A stretch of 64,000 nucleotides of DNA from Caulobacteraceae bacterium (GCA_947475845.1 CANJMO010000004.1:1-64000); one strand, 5' to 3'. Counted from the stretch's first letter, positions 19,791-29,231 are shown. Program-made: numbers and translations. Notes: generated by a model not told the origin, from the letters alone.

Positions 19791-22685
19791 ATGTCCAAAC
19801 GCGCCATCGACACTCTGTGCCTGCTGTCCAGCACGGCCATCATCAGCGCCCTGGCCGTCACATCGGCCTTCGCCCAGAACGCGTCGGCGCCGGGCGGCCA
19901 AGCCGGCGACGCCTCCACCATCGGCGAAGTGGTCGTCACCGCAACCCGCCAGTCATCGACCGTCAACAAGGTGGCCCTGTCGATCACCGCCGTGACGCAG
20001 AAGGCCTTGGACCAACAGGGTGTCAAGAACGCCCAGGACTTCGCCCGCGCCACCCCTTCGGTCGTGTTCACCCGCGCCTCGAGCGAAGGCAACCCCAGCA
20101 TCGCCATCCGCGGCATCGCATCGACCCTCGGCGCCCCGACTACCGGCATCTATCTGGATGACACTCCCATCCAAAAGCGCGGCACCAACGGCGCGGTCAC
20201 CGGCAATGGCTCGCCGACCCCGCAGATCTTCGACCTCGACCGCATCGAAGTGCTGCGCGGTCCCCAAGGCACTCTGTTCGGCTCCGGCTCGGAAGGCGGT
20301 ACGATCCGCTTCATCACGCCCCAGCCCAGCCTGACCCGCTATTCGGTCTATGGCCGCGGCGAAGCCTCATCGAACCTCGGCGGCGCGCCCAGCTACGAGT
20401 TCGGCATCGCCGCCGGCGGCCCGATCATCGAAGACAAGCTCGGCTTCCGCGCCTCGATCTGGAATCGTAACGTCGGCGGCTACCTGGACCATGTGAACAT
20501 CTATGACGGCGCCACCATTGGCCAGGACACCAACAGCGGCCACCAGTTCGTCAGCCGCATCGCCTTGGCCTGGGCCCCCACGTCGGACCTCAAGATCACC
20601 CCCGCGATCTACACCTCGGTCGATCACATCGACGACCAAGATACCTTCTGGCAGAGCATCCCGCGCTTCACGACCAATGGCGGCACCTTCAACAACAAGG
20701 TTCGCATCGGTCCTCCGGCCAGCGGCCTGGCGCCGAACAACAACGGCTTCTTCCTGCAATTCCCGACGGCGACGATCCCGTCCTACAGCTTTGGTCCCTT
20801 CCCATTCTTCGGCGTGGGCAAGACCGGGGTCGGCGTCTACACCAACAACAACTGCGGCGGCTGTACCGCCTACACCCCGTTCGGTCCGTCGCAGGTCCTG
20901 ATCGGCGCCCAGACCGTCAACGGCGTCACCACTCCGGCCCGCACCATCGACATCCCCGGCCAGAAGACCGGGGTGAATGGCGCGAAGCTGACGACCTCGC
21001 CGCGCACCAACACCCTGACCATCCCGTCGCTTGATATCGAGTACAACTGGCATGGTCTTTCGCTGAAATCGATCACCTCTTACTCGGCGGACAACTCGTC
21101 GGGCGACAACGGAGGCCAGTTCGGCGCGCGGACCTCGTTCGCCCCGACCTCGACCACCTCGGCCACCTCGGTCGGCGGTCAGTTCCTGATCCCGGGCACC
21201 ACCACCAGCCAGCCTGGCGGCACCGGCTCGGCCTTCATCGTCATGCCGGCCACGCCGTACCAGTTCTCGGACTTCAACTATTACAACAAGAAGGCCGCCT
21301 GGACCCAGGAACTGCGCGTCAGCTCCGATCCGACCAGCCGCTTCACCTGGGTCGCCGGCTTCTTCTACACCAGCAACAAGCAGGACCAGAGGCTAGTGCA
21401 GCCGGCCACGGAGGCACAGACGTCCTACGACCTGCGCGGCATCGACGAAGCCTTCACGCTGAACTCGCTGAATGTGAACCCGAACACGGGGGCCAACATC
21501 CCGATCGACTTCACCTGCAACACCACGCCCAATGCCGGTACGGTGGCGCCCAACGCCACCTACAACTGCATCGAGAACACCCGCCCAGCCTACACCGGCA
21601 ACTCGGTGATCCTGCGTAAGGTCGGCATCACCGAGCGCGAAATCGCGGGCTTCGGCGAAGCCAACTACAAACTGACCGACACCGTCAAACTCACCGCCGG
21701 CGTTCGCGTGTCGGAGATTTCCAACTCCTACTCGCAATTCCTGCAGGGTTCGGTTTACGGCGACCCCTTCGTCACCGACGGATTCACCGCCACCCCGACC
21801 CACCCCTTCGCGCTGCCGGGCGACGTGCAGTACACCCTGATCACCGGCAGCCAGACCGAACACCCGGTCACGCCTCACGTCGGCATTTCCTGGCAGGCCA
21901 CTCCCAACGACCTGTTCTACCTGAGCGCGGCGCAGGGCTATCGGGCCGGCGGCATCAACGCCCCGGCTTCGCTCGGCAACTGCTCGGCGCAGCTGGCGGC
22001 CCTGGGCACCACCCAGACCCCGCTTAGCTACAACTCGGACTCGGTGTGGAGCTATGAAGGCGGCGCTAAGCTGCGCCTGTTCGACGGCCACGCCCAGATC
22101 AACTCAAGCGTGTTCATGATCGACTGGAAGACCCCGCAGCTGACCGTCGCCCTGACCTGCGGCTCGTCCTACATCACCAATGCCGGCGGCGCCCGCTCGC
22201 AGGGCTTCGACGTCCAGAGCCAGTTCCGGTTCGCCGGCTTCACCGTCTCGCCGTCGGTGGCCTACACCGATGCAAAGTACACCCAGGACGTGCCGGTCCC
22301 CGGCTCGACCACCTTCCTGGTCAAGAAAGGCATGTTCCTGCCGGCGCCCAAGTGGCAGGCATCGATCATCGCCCAGTACGACTTCCAGGTGATGGGCAAG
22401 TACAACGCCTACGTCCGCGGCGACTATGCGTACCAGAGCGACTACGTGCGCACGAACCTCGGCCAGGCCGGATATGACACGATCACGGCGACCGGCGCTT
22501 CGACCCGGATCGTGAACGCCCGGGCAGGCTTCAGCCTAAACGGCTACGAGATCGCCGCCTTCGTCAACAACGCCGCCAACTCCCAGGACCTGCTGACGGT
22601 CGGCCACACGGCCGCATCCGCCCTGGTCACGGGCACGACCTTCCGCCCGCGCGAAGTCGGTGTGCAATTCGTTTACCGCTACTAA
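19791..22685 (+). CDS. TonB-dependent receptor, tandem paralogue lacking STN
   Basis: A 964-residue outer-membrane receptor. A signal peptide ends near SAFAQ, a TonB box-like GEVVVTATRQ lies near residue 46, followed by the plug (IAIRGIASTLGAPTTGIYLD) and a barrel ending in VQFVYRY. GGAGAGG upstream supports the ATG at 19791. It shares long identical stretches with the preceding receptor through plug and barrel but has no STN domain, so it should transport without signalling. The pair likely arose by tandem duplication and may be co-induced by FecI. A strong terminator follows at 22726-22757. Confidence 0.94.
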   Translation: MSKRAIDTLCLLSSTAIISALAVTSAFAQNASAPGGQAGDASTIGEVVVTATRQSSTVNKVALSITAVTQKALDQQGVKNAQDFARATPSVVFTRASSEGNPSIAIRGIASTLGAPTTGIYLDDTPIQKRGTNGAVTGNGSPTPQIFDLDRIEVLRGPQGTLFGSGSEGGTIRFITPQPSLTRYSVYGRGEASSNLGGAPSYEFGIAAGGPIIEDKLGFRASIWNRNVGGYLDHVNIYDGATIGQDTNSGHQFVSRIALAWAPTSDLKITPAIYTSVDHIDDQDTFWQSIPRFTTNGGTFNNKVRIGPPASGLAPNNNGFFLQFPTATIPSYSFGPFPFFGVGKTGVGVYTNNNCGGCTAYTPFGPSQVLIGAQTVNGVTTPARTIDIPGQKTGVNGAKLTTSPRTNTLTIPSLDIEYNWHGLSLKSITSYSADNSSGDNGGQFGARTSFAPTSTTSATSVGGQFLIPGTTTSQPGGTGSAFIVMPATPYQFSDFNYYNKKAAWTQELRVSSDPTSRFTWVAGFFYTSNKQDQRLVQPATEAQTSYDLRGIDEAFTLNSLNVNPNTGANIPIDFTCNTTPNAGTVAPNATYNCIENTRPAYTGNSVILRKVGITEREIAGFGEANYKLTDTVKLTAGVRVSEISNSYSQFLQGSVYGDPFVTDGFTATPTHPFALPGDVQYTLITGSQTEHPVTPHVGISWQATPNDLFYLSAAQGYRAGGINAPASLGNCSAQLAALGTTQTPLSYNSDSVWSYEGGAKLRLFDGHAQINSSVFMIDWKTPQLTVALTCGSSYITNAGGARSQGFDVQSQFRFAGFTVSPSVAYTDAKYTQDVPVPGSTTFLVKKGMFLPAPKWQASIIAQYDFQVMGKYNAYVRGDYAYQSDYVRTNLGQAGYDTITATGASTRIVNARAGFSLNGYEIAAFVNNAANSQDLLTVGHTAASALVTGTTFRPREVGVQFVYRY

Positions 22686-22725
22686 GACGCTCCCTGACGC
22701 CAACCCCTAGCAGGAGGCGTTTCCT

Positions 22726-22757
22726 GCGCCCTCCCTTCGGGGAGGGTGCCCTTTTTT
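22726..22757 (+). terminator. Rho-independent terminator after the receptor pair
   Basis: GCGCCCTCCC, loop TTCG, GGGAGGGTGC gives a 10-bp stem with a stable tetraloop, followed by six T. It ends only about 24 bases before the next start codon (22782), so it may also act as an attenuator for the family X gene. Confidence 0.85.
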
Positions 22758-22781
22758 CCCTCGAGAGGATGGGTGTTTCCC

Positions 22782-23738
22782 ATGTCTTCCACCGTTTTCC
22801 ACCGCCGGGCCCTGGTCGCGGCGTCCGCCCTTTCCCTGCTGTGCGGCCTGCCGGCCCTGGCCCAGCCGGGCAAGGCCACCGCCTCCGGCCAGACCGGCGA
22901 ATTCGCCGATGCGCCGTCCGAGGACCGCAGCGGCCGCAAGGTCGACCTGGACATTACCCACGGCATCCAGGCCCCCAAGCGCGACAATTCCAAGCTGCCC
23001 AACACCTTCGAAGCCGCAGCCAAGACCCAGCCGGTCAGCGCCACCTGGGGCAAGGTCGCCTACAAGCCCACCAGCCCGCGTGACTTCAACGGCCTGTGGC
23101 TGAACCAGGGCGGCATCGGCTGGACCCCCGGCATCCCGCCCGGCGTGCGGCAAAACCCGCCGCTGACGCCCGAGTATCAGAAGATCTTCGACACCAACGT
23201 CGCCAACGCCCGCATCGGCAAGCCGACCGGCGACATCACGGCCAGTTGCCTGCCGCAGGGCATGCCGCGGATCATGACCATGACCTATCCCATGGAAGTG
23301 AACATGACCCCGTCGCATATGACCATCTATGCCGAGTGGATGGAGCAGACCCGCCGCGTGTTCACCGATGGCCGCCCGCTCGATCCGGATCCGGACTCCA
23401 CCTTCTACGGCCAGTCGGTGGCCCACTGGGAAGGCAATGTCCTGGTCTCCACCGCCTTCGGCTTCCACCCCGACACCAACCTGGAAGCCTCGGGCCTGCC
23501 CAAGAGCGACAAGATGATCGCCTATGAGCGCTTTTGGCTGGCCGACGACGACACCCTGCGCGACGAGATCACTCTCACCGACCCCAAGGCCCTGGCTAAG
23601 CCGTGGACCGTGACCAAGACCTACAAGCGCGCACCGGCGGACTTCAAACTGATGTCGTACGTCTGCCAGGAGAACAATCGCAACCCGATCGCGGCCGACG
23701 GCTCGATCCAGGCGATCCTGAAGAGCAGCACCAAATAG
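22782..23738 (+). CDS. Secreted protein of unknown function, family X copy C
   Basis: A 318-residue protein, the longest family X member here. A signal peptide ends near LPALAQ and is followed by about 70 residues absent from most copies. The common core is seen in DFNGLWLNQGG, CLPQGMPRIMTMTYPMEV, EQTRRVFTDGRPLDPDPD, SVAHWEGNVLVSTAFGF, ERFWLADDD, TDPKALAKPWTVTKTYKR and YVCQENNRNPI. The ATG at 22782 starts a clean signal peptide; a longer frame from 22746 would run through the preceding terminator. It follows the receptor pair across a terminator and ends in its own terminator, so it is probably a separately controlled unit. Confidence 0.77.
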   Translation: MSSTVFHRRALVAASALSLLCGLPALAQPGKATASGQTGEFADAPSEDRSGRKVDLDITHGIQAPKRDNSKLPNTFEAAAKTQPVSATWGKVAYKPTSPRDFNGLWLNQGGIGWTPGIPPGVRQNPPLTPEYQKIFDTNVANARIGKPTGDITASCLPQGMPRIMTMTYPMEVNMTPSHMTIYAEWMEQTRRVFTDGRPLDPDPDSTFYGQSVAHWEGNVLVSTAFGFHPDTNLEASGLPKSDKMIAYERFWLADDDTLRDEITLTDPKALAKPWTVTKTYKRAPADFKLMSYVCQENNRNPIAADGSIQAILKSSTK

Positions 23739-23761
23739 ACCGACAGTTCGGCAAGACATCG

Positions 23762-23791
23762 AGCCCTTCCCGGCGACGGGGAGGGCTTTTT
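23762..23791 (+). terminator. Rho-independent terminator
   Basis: AGCCCTTCCC, loop GGCGAC, GGGGAGGGCT, with the T-run running to 23791. It lies between two convergent genes, the family X copy C gene and the minus-strand receptor that ends at 23800. Confidence 0.85.
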
Positions 23792-23799
23792 GCTGCGCG

Positions 23800-25818
23800 T
23801 CAGAAGCTCTTGCGCATGCGCCACACCAGGAACGGCTTGAACTCGGCGTAGCGCGCCTCATAGACCGGCGTTTGCGGCACGGCGCGCGAACCGGTGTAAA
23901 GGGTGCGGAAGCGCTCCTTGTCCTTGGCCGAGATGTTTTCGACCTGGAAGCGGAACTGCAGGTCCGGCCTGGGCATCCAGTCCCAGTAGATCTTGAGCAG
24001 CGGCTGATCGACGTTCTGGCGGATTTCGGCCAGACGGAAGAAGGTTTCGCTGTAGCCGAACACACCCTCCAGGTTGATCGACGACTTCATCGAGGGGAAC
24101 TGCTTGGACAGCAGGAAGTCGCCCTCGAATGGCCGCTGGCCCGAAATCACCCTGCCCTTGTTGGTCACTGGATCGGTGACCTCGGACCACCGCCAGGTGC
24201 CGTTGAATCGGAACTGGGCGCCGGAGAGCCGCAGCTTGTCCAACGGCAGGGTCAGGCTGAACTTCAGTTCCTCCCGGCGGCCGTTGCCGATGTTGCCGGG
24301 CGCGTCGAAGCCGTTGATCGGGACCAGGTCGGCGACGTGCTCGACCTCGTAGTGGGCCAAGGTCAAAACCGCGGCGCCCCGGCCCCAGAAGCGGCGTTCG
24401 AAGGCCGCCTCCACCACCCAGGCGCGCTCAGGCTCCAGGTCAGGGTTGCCGGCGTTGACGGTGCCCGCCTCCAGCGAGGATGAGGCGGCGAACTCCTTGA
24501 AGTTTAGCTGGCCGACCGTGCGCTCGATCCGGGCGCGAATCTGGCTCTGTCCGTCAGGCTCGAACGCCAGGATCGCGCGCGGCTTGAAGAACGACAGCGA
24601 CTTGCTCTGATTTGCCCCGCCGGTCTGATCGATGGTCGAGGCCTCCATCCGTGCGCCCAGTTCCAGCGACAGCTTGTCGGCGGGTTTGAGGTTGGCGGTG
24701 GCGAAGATTTCGCCGCGCGTCTCTTGCACCCGCACATTGGCCGAAGGCACCGCCACGGCGAGCCCGCCCTTGCTCAGGGTCGATGTCGAATCCAGGCTGT
24801 TGAGCGCGCCCTCCATACCGCCTTCGAGGCGCAGACTGGCCCAGCGCGAGGACGACAGCACCACCCGTCCGATGCTTTCACTGGTGTCGCCCTGTTCGAA
24901 CGCGGTTTGCGGTGTGTTGCGCCCATCCAGTTGCGAGCGCTGGGCGTCCCTCTTGACGGTCTGCAGCCCGATCACCTGGCCCGTCAGCCAGGTGTTGAAG
25001 GCATGCCGGTAGTCGGCGCCGACTTCGCCCTTGTCGTTGCGCAGCTTGACCCGGGTGCGCTCGAAGAAGCCTTGGCGCGTGGACAGTTCGACCGGATAGC
25101 CGCGTTCGTCACGGTTGGTGTCGGAGCGTTCGCCGCCCAGGGTGACATGCAGCAGATCGTTGTTGGGCAGGCGGTACTCCGCCGCGCCGTTGGCCTGGTA
25201 GAAATCCTGGTGAACGTCGGCGTCGAAGGCGCCCGCTTCGTTGACCCCGGGGCCGACCCGGGTCATGCGGCCCGCGCCGGTGTCGGTATGCTTGTCCTTG
25301 CGCACCTGAACCGCGCCTTCCAGCGCCAGGGGCCCCCTGCGCCAGCTCTGTTCGATCCGGCCGACCAGGGCGGTGTCGCCGTCCATATAAGGTTTGATCA
25401 GGGTCTGGACGGCGGTGACCGCCTCGCCGGTGGGGAAGCGCATCACATTGGCCAGCACCGACTGACCCTGCATGTCGATGCCCGGCGCGCCGCCGCGGAT
25501 CAGCTCGATCCGGTCCACGCTCTTGGCCGGAATGCGCTGCAGCAATTGGTCCAGCGGCACGGATTTGGAGGTTGGGCGCACGCCGTCGATCAGCACATTG
25601 CCCGCCGCCCCCGCGAAACCGCGCACCTCGTCGCCCTTGTTGAAGGTGAAGCCGGGCAGCTTCTGAACCATGTCGTTGGCGTTGGTCGGCAGGAAGTCGG
25701 CGAAGAACCCGGCCCGGTAGACCACGCGCCCATCGGCGGCCTCCGTTTGAGCGATCGCTTCCCCACCGGGGATCATGCAGGCGAAAGACGCGCCAAGGAG
25801 GGTGGCGGCGTTCCTCAC
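23800..25818 (-). CDS. TonB-dependent receptor (short barrel type)
   Basis: A 672-residue outer-membrane receptor with a signal peptide ending near GEAIAQ. The plug is seen in FTFNKGDEVRGFAGAAGNVL and IDGVRPTSKSVPLDQLLQRI, then AKSVDRIELIRGGAPGIDMQ; the barrel ends WRMRKSF. It begins with GTG at 25818; no good ribosome site is visible, so the start could differ. It is divergent from the DUF4198/ApbE-DUF2271/PepSY operon, a pairing often seen around metal or siderophore uptake (family knowledge). It is not closely related to the 16-22 kb receptors. Confidence 0.88.
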   Translation of the reverse strand: MRNAATLLGASFACMIPGGEAIAQTEAADGRVVYRAGFFADFLPTNANDMVQKLPGFTFNKGDEVRGFAGAAGNVLIDGVRPTSKSVPLDQLLQRIPAKSVDRIELIRGGAPGIDMQGQSVLANVMRFPTGEAVTAVQTLIKPYMDGDTALVGRIEQSWRRGPLALEGAVQVRKDKHTDTGAGRMTRVGPGVNEAGAFDADVHQDFYQANGAAEYRLPNNDLLHVTLGGERSDTNRDERGYPVELSTRQGFFERTRVKLRNDKGEVGADYRHAFNTWLTGQVIGLQTVKRDAQRSQLDGRNTPQTAFEQGDTSESIGRVVLSSSRWASLRLEGGMEGALNSLDSTSTLSKGGLAVAVPSANVRVQETRGEIFATANLKPADKLSLELGARMEASTIDQTGGANQSKSLSFFKPRAILAFEPDGQSQIRARIERTVGQLNFKEFAASSSLEAGTVNAGNPDLEPERAWVVEAAFERRFWGRGAAVLTLAHYEVEHVADLVPINGFDAPGNIGNGRREELKFSLTLPLDKLRLSGAQFRFNGTWRWSEVTDPVTNKGRVISGQRPFEGDFLLSKQFPSMKSSINLEGVFGYSETFFRLAEIRQNVDQPLLKIYWDWMPRPDLQFRFQVENISAKDKERFRTLYTGSRAVPQTPVYEARYAEFKPFLVWRMRKSF

Positions 25819-26116
25819 CGGGAACCGAGCGGCTTTCGCGCCTGGATTTGTTGAGGCGTCACAATGGCTTCCAACGATTCATGAGCGACTCCCCCTATGG
25901 CAGAGCTTCAATTGCTCGAACAGCGTTATGAATGCGGCGCAAGCGTGACAATTGCGTTGACGACTGGATTAAGAGCCGTCGGTGAACAGGCTGGGGCGCC
26001 GGGGCTCAACGCTACATTTCGACATGCCCGACGCCTTGACGGCGACACATTCCCGAGGCCTCTTGAGATTGAGAATGATCCGCAAGACGACCGACAACGA
26101 CGCCGCTGGGAAGCAA

Positions 26117-26962
26117 ATGGAACCGACTAAGAGCGCCGCCATCGGTTGGGCCGCCACCGGCTTGGCCGTCGTCCTGGCTGCGGCGCCGGCATGGGCGCGC
26201 ACGCCCTACATCCTGCCCAACACGTTCAACCCTGAGCGCGCCCAGGTCACGCTGCAAGGCGCGACCACCGAGGACGACTATTTCAATCCCGACGGCGCCC
26301 TGAACGCGCCGGATTACCTCTCGACCCTGCCTTCGGGCCAGCAGACGCGGATCGTGCCGGCGGCCCGGCTGCGGGATATGGTGGTTACCGAGGCGGCTCT
26401 GCAGGAGGCGGGAACCTATCGTTTCTCCACCGGCCAGATGGTCACCCGCACCGCCGATTTCGCCAATGTCGCCGGCCGCTGGCTGCCGATCCGCGAGCCG
26501 CGCGGGCCGCGACCGGCCATACCCACCTTCGTCCCCGAGGCCGAGGTCCCCGCCGGCGCCGCGCGCATGAAGAGCGACAGCGTGATGGTGGTGGAAACCT
26601 ATGTGTCCAAGGGCGCTCCGACAGAAGCCGCGCTGAAGACCTCAGGCCAGGGCTTCGAACTGAAGCCCGTCAACCATCCCAATGCCGTCTATGTGGACCA
26701 GGGCTTCGCCTTCCAGCTTCTGGCGGACGGGCAGCCGGCGGCGGGGGCCGCTATCGCGGTCTACCGCTCGGGCAATATCTATGACGACCGCCGCATCGCC
26801 GCCGAGCAGAAAAGCGACGCCAAGGGCATGACCAAGATCGCCTTCGCCCAACCCGGCGTCTATCTGCTGACCGCCCGCTACCCAGTCGGCCCGCGCGCGC
26901 CGGGCGAGGCCCCGCCGGCCAAGACCTACACCTACAGCCTGACCTTCGAAGTCACCCGCTAA
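26117..26962 (+). CDS. DUF4198-family secreted protein
   Basis: A 281-residue periplasmic protein. The signal peptide ends near AAPAWARTPY and the mature part has the DUF4198 pattern: an N-terminal beta domain starting YILPNTFNPERAQVTLQGAT and a C-terminal transthyretin-like segment (FQLLADGQPAAGAAIAVYRS, KGMTKIAFAQPGVYLLTARY). DUF4198 proteins are linked by neighbourhood to metal uptake. The ATG at 26117 is preferred because upstream in-frame starts place a charged stretch before the signal. It is first in an operon with ApbE-DUF2271 and PepSY-TM genes. Confidence 0.8.
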   Translation: MEPTKSAAIGWAATGLAVVLAAAPAWARTPYILPNTFNPERAQVTLQGATTEDDYFNPDGALNAPDYLSTLPSGQQTRIVPAARLRDMVVTEAALQEAGTYRFSTGQMVTRTADFANVAGRWLPIREPRGPRPAIPTFVPEAEVPAGAARMKSDSVMVVETYVSKGAPTEAALKTSGQGFELKPVNHPNAVYVDQGFAFQLLADGQPAAGAAIAVYRSGNIYDDRRIAAEQKSDAKGMTKIAFAQPGVYLLTARYPVGPRAPGEAPPAKTYTYSLTFEVTR

Positions 26963-26985
26963 GTCCCTGACCGAGGCCGATCACC

Positions 26986-28497
26986 ATGCGCTCCCATTCG
27001 ACCTGGCTCCTCGCCGGCGCCGCCCTGCTCCCCCTCGCGGTCCCCGCGGCGGTTCATGCCGAGCCCTATCGCTTCCACTACGATCATGTGCTGGGCACCT
27101 CGCTGGACATCACCGCCATGGCCTCGGATGAATCCTCGGCCCTGATGGCCGTCACCGCCGCGCGGCATGAGATCGCCCGGCTGGATCCGATCCTCAGCGC
27201 TTGGCGCGAGGACAGCGAACTGCAGCACCTCAACCGCTCGGCCTCGGCCCAGGTCTCGCCGGACCTCTATGCGGTGCTGGCGCGCGCCGAGCACTGGCGC
27301 GCGGTCACCGATGGCGCCTTCGACTGCCGCACCGGCGGCGCCCTGGCCATCTGGCGCGGAGCTGAGGCCTCGGGCAAGCCGGTCGACGCCGCTCGCCTCA
27401 ATCGGACGCTTGCCTCGGCCCTGGATAGCCTGCGCCTGGAAGGCGCGGCGCGCATCGTTCACCGCCCCGAGGGGGTGCGCCTGACTGTCGACGGCGTGGC
27501 CAAGGGCTATGTCATCGACGCGGCGCTGGCCGCGGCGCGCAAGGCCAGCCCCAACCTGCACGGCCTGATGATCGACATCGGCGGCGACCTGCGTTGCTGG
27601 GGCCGGGCGCCCCAGGCGTCGGGCTGGAGCGTCGGCGTGGCCGGCCCGCGCGAGGCCGATAACCTGCAGCCGGCCCTGGCCCTGCGCCTCCACGACCAAG
27701 CGGTGGCCGCCAGCGGGCGCGGGGACCGCGACCTGAAGATCGCCGGCGGCGCCGTTTCGCACACCCTGTCGCCCGCCACCGGCCGCCCGGTGGCTCATGT
27801 GCAGCACGCCGTGGTCGTGGCGGCCACCGCTACCGACGCCGACGCCCTGGCGACAGCCTTCATGGTGATGGCCCCGCGCGACGCCATCGCCTTGGCCGAC
27901 CGAACCCAAGACGTCGAGGTCCAGGTCGTCGACCACGCGGGAACGCGGCACAGCTCACGCGGCTGGGCCGACCTGCAGTCGCCCCCCGCGGGACTGATCA
28001 AGGCCAGCTTCGCCTCGTCCGCCATCGCCGCCGTCGCGCCGGCGGCGGCCGGCAAGAGCATCGGACTGGACCTGACCTACCAGGTGCCTAAGATCGACGC
28101 GGAGCCCTATCATGCTCCCTATGTGGTCATGTGGGTGACCGATGAGAACCGTCAGATGGTGCGCACCTTGGCCGTACTGGGAAACAAGCCCAAATGGGCG
28201 CCGGAGAACTTCGTGTGGTGGCGCCGCTATGGCCGCCAGGCGCCGCAGGTGCTCGACACCGTGGCCCGCGCCAGCCGCCTGCCCGGCCGCTACAACCTGT
28301 CGTGGGACGGCAAGGACGACGACGGCAAGCCGGTCGCCGCCGGTAAGTACATCCTGCACATCGAAGCCTCGCGCGAGAAGGGCGGCCACACCTACCAAAC
28401 CGTCGATCTCGACCTGAACGGCGCCGCCGGGAGCAAGGCCCTGCCGGCCAAGGACGAGATGGGTCCCGTCGACCTCAAATTCGGCCCCGGCGTGTGA
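26986..28497 (+). CDS. apbE: FAD:protein FMN transferase (ApbE) fused to DUF2271
   Basis: A 503-residue secreted fusion. After a signal peptide (ending near AVHAE), residues about 25-330 form ApbE, which transfers FMN from FAD to a Thr or Ser of target proteins. It shows LDPILSAWREDSELQHLNRS, VDGVAKGYVIDAAL, MIDIGGDLRCWG and a late segment with VSHTLSPATGRP. The rest (about 345-503) matches DUF2271: LDLTYQVPKIDAEPYHAPYV, FVWWRRYGRQ and YNLSWDGKDDDGKPVAAGKY. The fusion suggests DUF2271 works directly with flavinylation or electron transfer. Its stop overlaps the start of the PepSY gene. Confidence 0.9.
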   Translation: MRSHSTWLLAGAALLPLAVPAAVHAEPYRFHYDHVLGTSLDITAMASDESSALMAVTAARHEIARLDPILSAWREDSELQHLNRSASAQVSPDLYAVLARAEHWRAVTDGAFDCRTGGALAIWRGAEASGKPVDAARLNRTLASALDSLRLEGAARIVHRPEGVRLTVDGVAKGYVIDAALAAARKASPNLHGLMIDIGGDLRCWGRAPQASGWSVGVAGPREADNLQPALALRLHDQAVAASGRGDRDLKIAGGAVSHTLSPATGRPVAHVQHAVVVAATATDADALATAFMVMAPRDAIALADRTQDVEVQVVDHAGTRHSSRGWADLQSPPAGLIKASFASSAIAAVAPAAAGKSIGLDLTYQVPKIDAEPYHAPYVVMWVTDENRQMVRTLAVLGNKPKWAPENFVWWRRYGRQAPQVLDTVARASRLPGRYNLSWDGKDDDGKPVAAGKYILHIEASREKGGHTYQTVDLDLNGAAGSKALPAKDEMGPVDLKFGPGV

Positions 28498-29147
28498 CTG
28501 AGACGTCTCTGAGACCCGCGGCGAAGGCGCCCAAGGCAACGGCCAAGGCCCCCGGTTTCGACCGGGGCGCCTTCTACCGTGTCTGCCGGATGCTGCACGC
28601 CTACTTCTCGGCGTTCGCCTTCCTGACGCTCATCTTCTTCTCGATCACCGGGCTGATCCTCGACCACCCCGAATGGATGCAAGCCCGCGGGCGGGAGGAT
28701 CAGGTCAAACTGACCGTGCCGGCCGCCGCGCTGGCCGAGGCAAACAAGGCCTCTGATCCCAAGGCCGCCTTGGCTGCGGCGGTTGCCAGGATGACCCCAA
28801 TGATGGGCGCCTACAGCAGTGGCGATATCGAGGACGGCCAGGCCAACCTGCGCTTCGTGGGGGTCAAGGGCGCGTCCACCATCCTGTTGGATGTCGCGAC
28901 TGGCGAGGCCGAAGTCACCGTCGAGCACGCCACCGCCATTACCATGATCGGCGACCTGCACCGGGGCAAGAACGCCTCCCTGCCCTGGCGCATGCTGATC
29001 GACCTGTCGGCGATCCTGGTGCTGATCCTCTCGGTGATCGGCTATGTGCTATTCTTCAGCCTGCGCTTCCGCCTGCGCACCAGCCTGATCCTGACCGCGG
29101 TCAGTCTGCTGGCCATGCTGGCGGTGTTCGCCTTCCTGACGCCCTAG
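28494..29147 (+). CDS. PepSY-associated transmembrane protein
   Basis: A 217-residue inner-membrane protein with a helix at about residues 38-58 (FSAFAFLTLIFFSITGLILD, then HPEWM), a periplasmic segment, and two C-terminal helices (LIDLSAILVLILSVIGYVLF and the following one). This is the PepSY-TM arrangement common in membrane electron-transfer proteins beside TonB receptors. The start GTG at 28494 overlaps the upstream stop (GTGA). The periplasmic loop has GVKGAST, which resembles but does not fit the Asp-x-x-(S/T)-Gly-Ala-(T/S) flavinylation motif. Confidence 0.82.
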   Translation: MTETSLRPAAKAPKATAKAPGFDRGAFYRVCRMLHAYFSAFAFLTLIFFSITGLILDHPEWMQARGREDQVKLTVPAAALAEANKASDPKAALAAAVARMTPMMGAYSSGDIEDGQANLRFVGVKGASTILLDVATGEAEVTVEHATAITMIGDLHRGKNASLPWRMLIDLSAILVLILSVIGYVLFFSLRFRLRTSLILTAVSLLAMLAVFAFLTP

Positions 29148-29204
29148 GCATCGACAGACGCGCGAGCGGCCCAGCCGTCGCGCGCCTGCCTTGCAATCCT
29201 TTGG

Positions 29205-29228
29205 ACGCCCCGCGCGGTGGCGGGGCGT
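29205..29228. terminator. Hairpin between convergent genes
   Basis: ACGCCCCG and CGGGGCGT enclose an 8-base loop. It sits between the ends of the PepSY and DUF6152 genes. There is no T-tract on either strand, so termination is possible but unproven. Confidence 0.4.
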
Positions 29229-29231
29229 ATA

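Noticed and set aside
26060-26085. TTGAGATTGAGAATGAT as a Fur box upstream of the DUF4198 gene
   Set aside because: Only one half resembles the Fur hexamers and there is no inverted second half, so I cannot support it.
25897-26130. 77-residue plus-strand frame upstream of the DUF4198 gene
   Set aside because: It has no motif, overlaps the more likely DUF4198 start region and shows no ribosome site.
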